Positions 11,648-23,600 of a stretch of DNA of 64,000 nucleotides are shown here, one piece after another (positions within the stretch are counted from its first letter, which is position 1; each line of letters opens with the position of its first letter). The stretch is from assembly GCA_018398585.1 (NCBI GenBank), contig JAGTTD010000008.1, positions 9,560,501 through 9,624,500 on the forward strand, given 5' to 3'. Source of the stretch: Simmondsia chinensis (Eukaryota; Streptophyta; Magnoliopsida; Caryophyllales; Simmondsiaceae). A program made the position numbers and the translations under genes. The notes beneath the pieces are model-generated. The model saw only the letters and a list, made by a program, of their open reading frames with translations, ran no database searches and was not told where the DNA came from.

Positions 11648-14600
11648 GTAAGAGTTCTGTCAAAATTGGACTAATGAGTTTGAATGCTGGTTATTATAGA
11701 GTTATTCACGCACTTGTTTCCTTGTATTTTTAAGTTTGTTCGAATTGTTAATTAACCAAAGAGGACACCAACACGCCGTCACCGAATCCCATTAGAACTC
11801 CGAAGTTAAGCATGCTTGGGCGAGAGTAGTACCAGGATGGGTGACCTCCTGAGAAGTCCTCACTCACAGGTTGGGGCCACTGGAAAACAGCCTCTCTTCA
11901 GGTTAACACTCTGAAGGGGAAAGGCTGGGTACCTCTGCCCCTCGACCCTGCGTAGGCGGGAGCCCTTGAGGCACTGGGTATGTTCCTTTTTTCGAATTGG
12001 TTAATTAAAGTGTAAAATTTGGATGAATTTGTGAATGAAATTGAAAGGGAAAAAGAGACAGCGAGGGAGCCATGGGAGAAAAGGGCTGCGGCTCTTTCTC
12101 TTTTTGACATTTAATTATTGTACAAAATACACAATGCAAGACTATTTATCGGGAAGAGGATTTAAACCTAGTTATACAAGGGAGCTAAAATAAAACCTAA
12201 TTACAAGGAGATAATACTAACTAATTAGAATACAGAAGAATACCAAGGACTTAGCTAGAAGGTCTACAAAGAAAACATAACTAAAAACATAACATCTAAT
12301 ACGCCCCCTGTAGTTGGAGTGTATATATTCAATACACCCAACTTGCAAAGGACAGGAAGTAAAAGAGAAGCAAGTAGCGGTTTAGTGAGGAGGTTAGCCA
12401 GTTGATGACGACTAGGAAGACTCCTTCCTAAATTTTGTCACGAACAAAGTAAAGATCAACATCAACATGTTTAGTCTGCTCATGATAGACTGGGTTCTGG
12501 CATATATATGTGGGCAGCTTGATTATCACAAAAAAAGAGGGCCAGTCGGCAAAAGGCAACAGGAAATGTAGTAAGGAGACTAGTGAGCCCTATGAGCTCA
12601 CATAAAGCGAGAACAATGTTGCGATACTCTGCTTCGGCAAAGGATCAAGAAACCATGGGCTGGTTCTTGGATTTCCAAGAAATAAGAGAAGAGCCCAAAA
12701 ATATGGAAAAATTTGTGACCGAGCGATGAGAGTCAAGATAGCCAGCCTAATTAGCATCAGCAAAGGCGGTAAGATGCAACTCAGAGGAGGCAGGGAAGAA
12801 AATACCTTGGCCAGGAGCATACTTTATATATCGAGGGACACAATAGGCGGACTGAAGGTGGGTAGTGCAAGGAGCAGCAAGGTAGTGACTAAGTTTGTTG
12901 ACAACATAGGAAATATGAGGACGTGTGAGAGTAAGATACAAAAGCTTCCCAATGAGCCTACAATAATGGGTGGGATTAGAGAGAATATCTCCATCAGAGG
13001 AGGAGTTAAGATTAGGATTCATAGGACAAGCTACCGGTTTGGAGCTGAGATGACCGAAGCTCTCTAAAAGCTGGAGTGCATAATGACGCTGACATAGGAG
13101 GATGCCAAAAGAGGGACCGAGCAATCGCAAGATCTAAAAATTATTTGAGTGCACCGAGTTCTTTGTGATGAAACCGATCATGGAGGATTCATTTAATGTC
13201 GGAGGTGACAATAAGAGATGTGCTGGCGACAATAATGTTGTCAACATAGATGAGAAGAGCGACAAAGCCGGATCCATAATGACAAGTAAAAAAACTATAA
13301 TCGTGGTCAGACTGTCGAAAATTGAGAGTGTTGAGGAAACTTGAGAGTTTGGCAAACCATTGCTGATTGGCTTAGCGAAGACCATAGAGACTTTTATGTA
13401 CCCGCATATATCAAAGCCCCTACGCCCTTTGAATGGAGAAACCGGGTGGGGGAGTCATGTATACTTCCTCATGGAGGTCACCATGAAGGAAGGCGTTATT
13501 GACATCTAGTTGAATGACATGCCAATTCTGGGTGGAGGCTAGCACAAGTAAAAAAGACGGACGGTGGTAATTTTGGCTACAGGGGAGAAGGTGTCAAGAA
13601 AATCAACACCCTCTTGTTGGGTCAAGTCCTTGGCTACTAAATGATCCTTGTATCGTTCAATGATACAATTGGAGCGGTATTGAACCTTATATCCCAGTTA
13701 CGACCAATAGGACGTTTACCTAGGGAAAGAGGGACAATGGACCGTGTATGATTAGCCTCAAGGCCATGTAACTCAGCCTGCATAGTAACACACCAGTGTG
13801 GGGAACGACATGCTTCACGGTAGGAACGATGTTCCACAGTGGAGGAAAGCGTAGTAGCAAATTGATGATGGGATGAGGACAACTGGTCATATGAAAGAGA
13901 GGAGGAAATGGGATGATTGGTGGAGGATGAGAAATTTGTGGAAGGGTCACAGCGAGTGATGAGGCCACAATGATAAGGAACGTCGAAGAGGCAAGGCTTG
14001 AGATATAGGTGAGATAGGGGTGAAACGTTTTCTGTCATGGTGGGAGAGTATGGGATGCCGGTTAGGGTAGATGGCGATAGGGAGAGGGGAATGTCGGATG
14101 GAGGGAAAGAGTTGGTAATTTCGGGAATTGGTGATAGGGAAATCATGGTCATGTGGGGTAGTGCGATTGGGATAGGGGTCAGCGCGAGGTGAGGGGAGGA
14201 TCATGGCGCTATCTGCGGAAATAGGATCGATAGAGGCGCGGGAGGGGGAACGGGGGAGCATAATTTAGGAAAATGGGTTGGGAAAGGGTGATTTATAAAA
14301 GAATGGTAGAACATGCTCATGATAGACTACATCACATGAGGTAAAAACTTCATGGATGCTTAAGTCATACAATTTATACCCCTTAACCCCGGAAGGATGC
14401 CCAATAAACAAGGCGACATTAGCTCTGGGATCGGATTTATGACTATGGGAGTGAATTAGAGGCAAAGCAGAGGGACCTACAAACACATAAATGCACATAG
14501 GAAGAGCGGTACCATTTAGTACTAGGCGCGGGAATATTGTTTTTTAAGGTAATAGCCTGCAGCCGATTAATGAGATGGGCGGCGGTGAGGACACATTCAC

Positions 14601-17600
14601 TCCAAAATGGAAAAGGCACATTTAATTGGAATCTAAGGGCGTGAGCAACAGTCAGCGAATGTTGATGTGGTCATTCCCATGGAGTGAACTGGATATGGTC
14701 ATTCTCGTCCATCTTCTCCGACCATAGTTTCGACGGAGACCTGATTTGCACTCTGTGGTTTCTTTCCTTTGTTTGCCCGAATGGTAACCATGTACCTTGA
14801 AGCATTTGTCAATTGTATGCCCGAGTTTGTTATAATGAGTATAGAACGGGCGTTCCCTCTTCTGATTCTTGATCGCGCTCTTTGGTTCTGATTTATTGAA
14901 CATGGCCGTGGATTCAATAACTGAAGGTACGCTGTCATAGATATTAGTCCACAGTTCTCGAGCCGAACTTGCATATAAAACACTTGAAGCAATTTGTGGT
15001 GAAACGGATTTTATTAGCCACGACATTACCAATTTATCGCAACTGTACCATCGTTGGTAGTTAGTCTTAATCGGTTTTGGTTCTTCAACCTCGGCATTAA
15101 CGAAACCTTTTTTGTTCCTTGCACTAAGAGCCATGAGAATAGACCCATTGCTCCCCAAGGAAACACTAGGTGGGTCAGTGCTAGTTGGGTAGAAAGGAGA
15201 GAATGGGTCCTTGTCATAAAAACGGATGCCACCAAAGACGCTTGCTCTTTTTTGGAATTTCCCCTGAATCCGCCATGGATGACGAGAGGAAGGCTCAAAA
15301 GCACGGAACAAGAGAGGAGATTTTCGAACAAAAATCGAAAAGAAACTAGGAAAGGGTGCAGAGAAATGGTCTTCTTCAGCAAAGGGAGAAGACGCACGAA
15401 AACTAGAATTATGAATCCTAAAGCAAAAAAATTGCAATCTGAGCACCTATTGACCTTGAAAATGCTTCGATTCTTCAAGAAAAAGCAAAAATCCACGCTT
15501 TGATACCATGTTAAAGTGTAAAATTTGGATGAATTTGTGAATGAAATTCAAAGGGAAAAAGAAACAGTGAGGGAGCCATGGGGAGATAAGGGCTACGACT
15601 CTTCCTCTTTCTCACATTTCATTATTGTACAAAATACACAATGCAAGACTATTTATAGGGAAGAGGACTTAAACCTAATTACACATGGGAGCTAAAATAA
15701 ATGCTAATTACAAGGAGATAACACTAACCAGTTAGAATACAAAAGAATATCAAGGACTAATCTAGAAGGTCTACAAAGAAAACATAACTAAAAACATAGC
15801 ATCTAATATGGTCCCTCGATTTTTTATTTTGTTAAAATAGGTTCCTCATCATTTTAAGTTTGTTCTAAATAGTCCATCATCTTTTGTCTTGTTTGAAATG
15901 GTTGATAAGGTTTTATTTTATGGCAAAATTAGTCCCACCAAAATTAGGTGAATATTAAAGTGCAAAATATGGAACAACCACTGAACTTCTTTTACTAGAC
16001 ACAAGAGACCTCCCGAACTTTTAATTATACACAACATACCTTACGAAATTTCTTGATACCTACCCCCTCCTCCGGGTGCACTTTTAGTTATATACAACAC
16101 ATGCCCTAAACTTTGTACTTAAACACAAATCACCACTTTTGATTTCATAAAATAGCAGCATTTACTATGTTCTTGCACACAACTCAGCTTCAAGAACTTT
16201 ATTATTCAATACGATTCACCCCATGCATATTCAATTTAGTCTCATAAATTATAATATTCAATATATCAAATTTAGTGTTTAAATTAATTATAATTTACTT
16301 CTTATTATCTAATGTAAAAGTAATGTCTCTTACATTTTGATATTAGACACAACATATATCCCTTGCACATTTAATTTTAGAAAATAACACCCTTAAATTA
16401 TGCTATTAGACCCAAATTATATACAACCCACTCCTTATCTAATTTTAAAAAACTAACAACTCCTGAACAATGTTATTAAGCCAAATCAACTCTATACATT
16501 GAATTCATGAAATTATGGATAAACAAGGGGTGAGTAGTATTTAGTGACAAAGTTCAGGGGGTGAGTTGCGTATAATAACAAAGTTTAGGGAGCTTTTTAC
16601 CAAATTAAAAGTGTAAGGAATGTGTTGTGTTCAATTCAAAGTTCAGGTGGTGTGTTGTGTATAAATAAGTATAAGGGTCTTTTATGTTTAGTAAGAAAGT
16701 TCAGGGGTCTTTCTATATTTTGCCTTAACGTAGAACATTAGGGACCGTTTTAAACAAGAGAAAAAAATGAGGGACTAATTTGAACAAATTTAAAAAGATA
16801 AGGGACCAATTTGAATAAAATAAAAGATGAGGGACCAATTAACAAAACTTAAAAAGATAAGGGACTAATAGTGTAAATAACTCTCTGGTTATATGTTTGC
16901 ATGTATGGAGTGTTGGGTAATGATACCTCAAAATTAAAATAGAAAATAGAAATAAAAGTAAAGAGAAAAGAAACACAAAATATGAAAATGAAAAGAAATA
17001 AAAAAAAAAAGAAAAATAGAAGGAAAAGAAAGGGCCTTGTATTTTCTCCCACTTTCTGGTAGAGTAAAAATGGGGTAGGCAGTGGTTAGTTTATTTTTGT
17101 GGGATAAATAATGGATGCACCATGAAATAGTAGAGTAGAGGAGAAGAAAAAATGCGAGGATTGGGTGAAATCTATAAAGGGTTCCTGAGGGTACCCCAGG
17201 TAGGCGGAGAGTGAGAGAATGATTGTAAGAGTGTTTTCTCTTGTGAGATTCTTGTGTGGTTCATCCGAGTATGAAGAAAGTCATGCTTGGGTGCCTTGGT
17301 TGAGAGAGCTTTTGTAACTTCCTCTATCCAAAAGATACGTTGTGGAGGGTCGGTGGCTTACTGTGCCATAGCCACATTGAGGAGGGCTGGTGACTTATCG
17401 TGTAATAGTCATATTGATGATGATGATTTTACTATGGGGTTTGGGGTTTATAATTAGAGATTGTAATTTCTTAGATTTCATTGTGGATGAGGTATCCGTT
17501 TGGATTCTATGGTTTTCTCCTCTAGTTAAGAGAGGGATTTCCGTGAAAAAATTTCGTGTGTTGTGTCATTGTTTTTGTTTGATTTTCTCTTCCACTTGTG

Positions 17601-20600
17601 CTTGATTTGTGAATTTTTCCAACATGATGTGCTTTGGATTTGTGAATGAATTATTAGGTGTTGGAGCAAGTGGGCATTGAGAGACTTGATGAGGGCCGGT
17701 GGAGATTCATGAAGTACGTGGAAGAGCCTGATTTTGGGCCGGGCTTGCCTAGTCGCACAGTGTTCATCACCGGACAATTTGAGCTTGGTGATGGACTTAA
17801 AGAAGGTCTTTTAGCAGATGTTCTGGCCGTCAAGTTATCAATGATCATTTTGAACTGTACTATAAACTACATAATCACCGTCATATGCATTTTCTGCGAA
17901 TGAATTCTAGATAAATTGACCTGCTACTTCCATGTGAATCTAGTGTGGACAGTAGGACAAGGTATAGGGTAGTTTAAAGGATAGATTGCATGTCGAATGT
18001 TGGTCATGGGGTTCTGGCATCACGCTGTGGAATGACCCATTGCATAGAGCCCGTCTTCTCCTTATTCGTGCTGATGCCTTTGGTTTCCCTTTGAAACAAG
18101 GGCAATCCTAAAGAGTTTTGTCTTTACTAGTTCAAAAGAAAGGGTAGTTTAAATGATGCCTTCATTGTTGTTATTGCTGTTCATCATTTGATTCCATTTT
18201 TTTCTTTTTCCTATGGTCTCTCTGCTCTTTAGAAGTGCTGTCAGTGAGATACAAATTATGATAGGATGCGAGGGATGCCCGATGAGTGACGAATAGAGCA
18301 ACATTAGATGACTTGGCATTGCTTACTATGGTTTATACGCTTGTTTTTGCATCAGGTGTATTACTGGTGGATTTCTACGCGATCTTAGTAGTGGATAGGC
18401 TTATGTTGTAACTTGTTGCCATTACATACCATTGTTGCTTTAATCCGACATGGAGTGCACATAGATGTGACCAGTGTTCCTTGCTTAATTCAGCTGTCTT
18501 GGGTTCTAAATCAATCACTGGCTGGTTTTTCTTGCATATTATATTTCTTTGCCAGTGTTCTTTTTTCTTTTCTATTTTTGGATAATTCAGCAAATAAAAA
18601 AGCCCAAGATGGATGAAATTCAATAATACATTTCATAACCTGAGAGATCCAGCACCAGAGAAAAACACCAAGGATGGAGAACTAGAAAATCAAATCCGAG
18701 GTGAAGATCATGCCTGCCCTTTAAAATAAATGAGGGCCGAGCTTATTGAAGAACCAACCCCCACTATGCAACACTCTTTTGGCTCCCTGCTTGGCCAAAT
18801 ATCCACCATAGAATTGGTTCCTGCTGCCTATGTTTGATGGATACTTACTCCAAACACCTGTAGCAGTTCTCGTTCCTATTTTTAGGGAAAGCTTGTTTCC
18901 ACAGCCCCATTTTCATCCAGCTAAGATCCATCGCTGCAGCCAATCTTTTGAGAATGGGATTTCCAAGGAAAAGCAAATTCAATAAGTTCAATATAATCAG
19001 AGTCCTTGGCACCAACTGAGTTTAACAAAAAATGCACTAAAGATTAGGATATCGAAATCGTAAAGCTGCACTAATACCTCAATGATTGAATGATTGGCTT
19101 TCCATTTCAAAGTAGATGTAAGCAGACATATGTTATTTGAATCTTAATTACACAAGCAAAGCCCTTCCATTAATTCACAATTTTATGAATTTGCTCCAAA
19201 ATGGGGGAAATTTCCATGTGCCGATTGAAACCAGAAACCAAAGCTTAGTTTAAATTTGTCTTCAAATCCTCACAAACAACCACACTGTTCCAAAAGGCAA
19301 AGAAATTTCTGTGTCTCATGATCTCTAGATTGTAGGGAAAATTACCATCATAGACACTTTTTAAAATTGTTTTTACAACCAAGCATGTTGTCACGGACCG
19401 CTTATTTTACTAAGTACTTTACGTTATTTTTATTGTATTTCATTTACTTTATGTATTTTCCCTTTAATGTCCTAGAATGATCTAGAATAGTGTAGAATAG
19501 TCTAGAAGGATCTAGAAGCATCTAGAATAGCCTAGAAGCATGTGAAAACCGTGACCTTTGGCATGGGTCATTAAGTGCATGGTTTGCTTAGTGGGGTTGG
19601 TCAGAGCAATGCATTAAATTGTAATTCTAGAAGCTTCTTGATTTGAAGAGTCTCACTCATGTACTAAACACTTTGATTATGAATAGAGAAGGTTGGGCAT
19701 TTGCTCAACTCATCCACAAAATACTCTTTCTCATCTCTCTTGCTCAACCGTGATACTTGGGCTTAATTCCTTTCTTTCCAATACTTAAAACGCTTTCGTT
19801 GTCTTGACTTTGTAATCGGGTCACTTTGGGGTTTCGGGGCCTGACTTAACGAGGTACTTTTGGAGTGAAGTTGAGTGGCATCGTGGGCCGTGACTAGGTT
19901 CAAGTGTCATCCCGTGACAATGTGGTATCAGAGCAAGTTTCGTGTATGACTGGAAGGGTTGTGATGGAAGAAGGAAACGTGAGTACGTCACAAGTTGCGA
20001 AGGAGCCACAAAGCGGGAGACCCGAGACCTGTGCCAAAAAGTCCAGCAAGACTAAGGACCCGTCCCTGCCATGGGAGGCCCTTACTAGCTTGGATGCACG
20101 GGTTGCGAGATTAGAGTTGGCCATGGGGGAGGTCCATGAGCAGCTGGATACACTCGATACGTTAGAGGAGAACGTTGTGGGAGTAGAGGACAAGATCCTT
20201 GAGGCTGTCAATGTTGTCAAGGTTGCGGTGGAAGACCAGCTTGACAAGCTAACAGACGCGGTACACGGGCTCAGGGGGGAGCTTGACATCCTAAAGGCTG
20301 ACACGGTGCTGTGCAAGACCGCACTCGTTGGGGGAGTTGGCTTGGGAGGCACCGGAGGTGTGTCACGGGTTAAGGTTCCGGACCCGCCTAGGTTCGGAGG
20401 GAAGCGCAATGCCTAGGAGGTTGATAACTTCCTATGGAGCCTTGAACGATACTTTGAGGCACTACGAATTGATGACGAGCCTTCTAAAATCAGCACGGCT
20501 ACCATGTATTTAGAGGGGGATGCCGCGCTTTGGTGGAGAAGACACCATGGGGACATAGCTAAGGGGGTTTGTATCATGGACACATGGGAGGAGTTCGTCA

Positions 20601-23600
20601 AGGACTTTAAGAGGCAATTCTTTCTCGAGAATGCTGAAGATCAAGCTATGAAGAGGCTTCGTGGATTGAAGCACACCGGGTCCATACGGGACTATGTTTT
20701 AGAGTTCCAATCCCTTATGCTTGAAGTTCTGGATTTGCTCGAGACTATCCGACTTTTCTACTTCATGGATGGCCTACAATCATGGGCTGAAGTGGAGTTG
20801 AAAAGGAGGGGAGTCCATGACCTTGCGGGTGCTATTGCGGAGGCGGAGAACTTGATTGAGTACAAGAAAGACTTCACCAAGAAGGACCCCAAGTGGAACA
20901 AGGGGAAGGGTGGGGGGAGAGAAATCCCACAAATCCTTCGCACATAAAGACAAAGCCAAGCAACAGGAGGACAAGCCCAAGAATCGGGACTATTTTCTAT
21001 GCGGGACCTCACTACGTCAGGGAGTGCCCTTAGCGCAAGGCCTTGAATGCGCTGGTGGCAGCCCAAGAACAGGAAGCGGAAGGTGCTGGTATGGGAGCCA
21101 TGCACATCCTTGGAACCATGGCCAAGGGGGTGCGCACAGCTTCGGGTGCTAGGACGCATGTCTAGGGGCTCGGGGGAAACAGTGCGCGTGACAGCACACC
21201 GGGTACGCAGGTATGCGCGGAAGCCCAAGTGAGTGCCCAGGCTAGGCCAACCGAGGCCCAGGCAAGCGCTCAGGGTCAGAAGGGTGCGCAAGGGGGTGCC
21301 CAGGCAAGGCAGCGCACGTGGTTTGCACTCAAAACAAGGACTTATGTTTGTCAATGCCGTGTTGAATGGAGTTGGGACAAAGGCACTGATGGACACCGGG
21401 GCCACGCATAACTTCATTTCGGAACAGGAGGCAGTGAGGCTCAATGTGAGTTTTACTAAGGAGATGGGGTGGATGAAGACCGTTAATGCTTCATCCAAAC
21501 CTATACTTGGGGTGGCGCGCGCAGTGCCTGTCCAGTTGGGGGACTGGCGCGGCATCTTGGATTTGACCGTGGTGACCATGGACGACTTTAATGTGGTACT
21601 TGGGATGGACTTTCTCGATACGGTGAAGCCCTTGTCTTTCCCCTGAGACAATTCATGGAGATCACTCAGGACCAGGCTTTGCTAAGGGAGAAAGTTGAGG
21701 CCAAGTTGCTTTCGGCCGTGCAATTTAAGAAAGGGGTCCGTAAACAACTTCCTCCAAGATCACCACATCGAGTTGGCGCCAGGCGCGAGGCCACCCGCCA
21801 TGGGTCCCTACCGCATGGTCCTACCCAAACTTGAGGAGCTGCGGAGATAGCTCAAAGATCTATTGGATGCTGGGTTCGTAAGGCCTTCGAAGGCCCCGTT
21901 TGGTGCTCCTGTTTTGTTTCAAAAGAAGCACGATGGAACCTTGAGGATGTGCATTGACTACTGGGCCTTGAATAATGTCACCGTGAAGAACAAGTATCCG
22001 ATTCCGTTGGTTGCTGACCTATTTGATCGTTTGGGGAAGGCACGCTATTTCTCAAAACTGGATCTAAGGTCAGGGTATTGGCACGTGAGGATTGCTGAGG
22101 GGGATGAGCCGAAGACAACATATGTCACTCGGTACGAGTCCTATGAGTTCCTTGTCATGCCGTTTGGGTTAACGAACGCACCTGTTACGTTTTGTACACT
22201 TATGAACGAGATCTTCTAGCGTTTTCTAGACAAATTCGTGGTGGTATATCTCGATGATATCGTGGTGTACAGTGAGACGTTGGAGGAACACTTAGAGCAT
22301 TTGAAGAAGGTCTTTCAGACTTTGAAAGACAACCAGCTCTATGTGAAGAGAGAAAAATGTTCGTTTGCTCAGGAAGAGATGTCCTTTCTTGGTCGCCGAA
22401 TAGGCCGTGGGAAGATCAGTATGGATCCTTCAAAAATCCATGCCATTGAAGATTAGGAAGCACCGAAAGGAGTAAGTGAACTAAGGTCGTTTTTGGGCTT
22501 AGTCAATTACTATCGGAGGTTCATATAGAACTCAGCCAAGGTCACCCCACTGACAAACCTGTTGCGGAAAAAGACCGAATGGCATTGGGACGAGGCTTGT
22601 CAAGATGCGTTTGAGGGGCTGAAGCGGGCTGTCACCGAGGAGCCGATTCTATGCCTGCCTGATTTTGGGCTTCCGTTTGAGGTACATACCGATGCATCTG
22701 ACTTTGCCATTGGAGGGGTACTTATGCAAGAGGGGCACCTATCTAGCAAACTCAATGACACGGAGCGCCGCTACACTACCCATGACAAGGAGATGACAGC
22801 CATCATCTATTACCTTAGGGTGTGGCGTCACTACTTGCTTGGAGGGAGGTTCGTGATTAAAACGGACGACATTGCTACAAGCTACTTTCAGAACCAGAAG
22901 AAGCTGAGTCCTAAGCAGGCACGTTGGCAAGATTTTCTGGCCGAATTTGACTACGAGCTTGAATAAAAACCGGGGAAGATGAATGTCGTGGCTGACGCGT
23001 TGAGCTGTAAGTCCACACTCGCAGGGATCAGCAGCGTCTGGGCCAATGTCCTGGACTGGGTCTGAGAGGGCATGACACGGGACATACTGGCCTAGACCTT
23101 GCAGAAGGTCGCTGCAGAGGGCAAGACATGGAAGTTCTGGACAGCAGATGGGCTGTTATACACTGTGGGCAACCGGGTTTATGTTCCAAGATGGGATGGC
23201 CTAAGACATGACTTAATGAAGGAGTGTCATGACACGCAGTGGGCTGGGCATCCGGGAATAGAGAGGATCGTGGCACTTGTGGAAGAATTGTACTATTGGC
23301 CTCGTATGCGTATGCGGGACGATGTGGAGGCCCTTGTGAAAACTTGTCTTGTATGCCAACAAGACAAGGTGGAACTTAGGCCACCCGCGGGGCTCTTAGA
23401 ACCTTTGCCAATTCCAGATCGTCCTTGGGAGAGCATCTCTATGGACTTCATTTCTGCCCTACCAAAGTCCGAAGGATGCGGTTCTATTATGGTGATAGTG
23501 GACCAACTTTCTAAGTATGGGACCTTTGTTGTTACACCTCAAGATTGCACCGCGGCTGAGGCAGCACGTTTGTTTTTCAAACATGTTGTCAAATATTAGG

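Larger units (their letters stand above)
11708..16884. mobile_element. Mutator-like inverted-repeat element, later split by copia and SINE insertions
   Basis: Terminal repeats pair AGAGTTATTCACGC (11708) with the complement GTAAATAACTCT (ends 16884). They continue inward as repeated 'agtccctcatctttttaag' units (15808-15900 and 16735-16865) and inner inverted blocks ('acctgaactt' type, 15980-16100 and 16530-16710). Flanks ctggttattat (11697) and ctggttatat (16885) form a 9-10-bp duplication with one inserted base, a Mutator-type size. Removing the copia element and the SINE restores an inverted-repeat element of about 1.1 kb without transposase. Confidence 0.7.

Noticed and set aside
11760..11880. 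Functional 5S rRNA gene
   Set aside because: The first 5S bases and terminal part are diverged, a non-5S tail follows, and the unit is flanked by a target duplication inside an intron.
20758..21651. Long minus-strand frame (297 codons) over gag/protease
   Set aside because: It is the complement of the sense-strand chromovirus coding, which has the recognised motifs.
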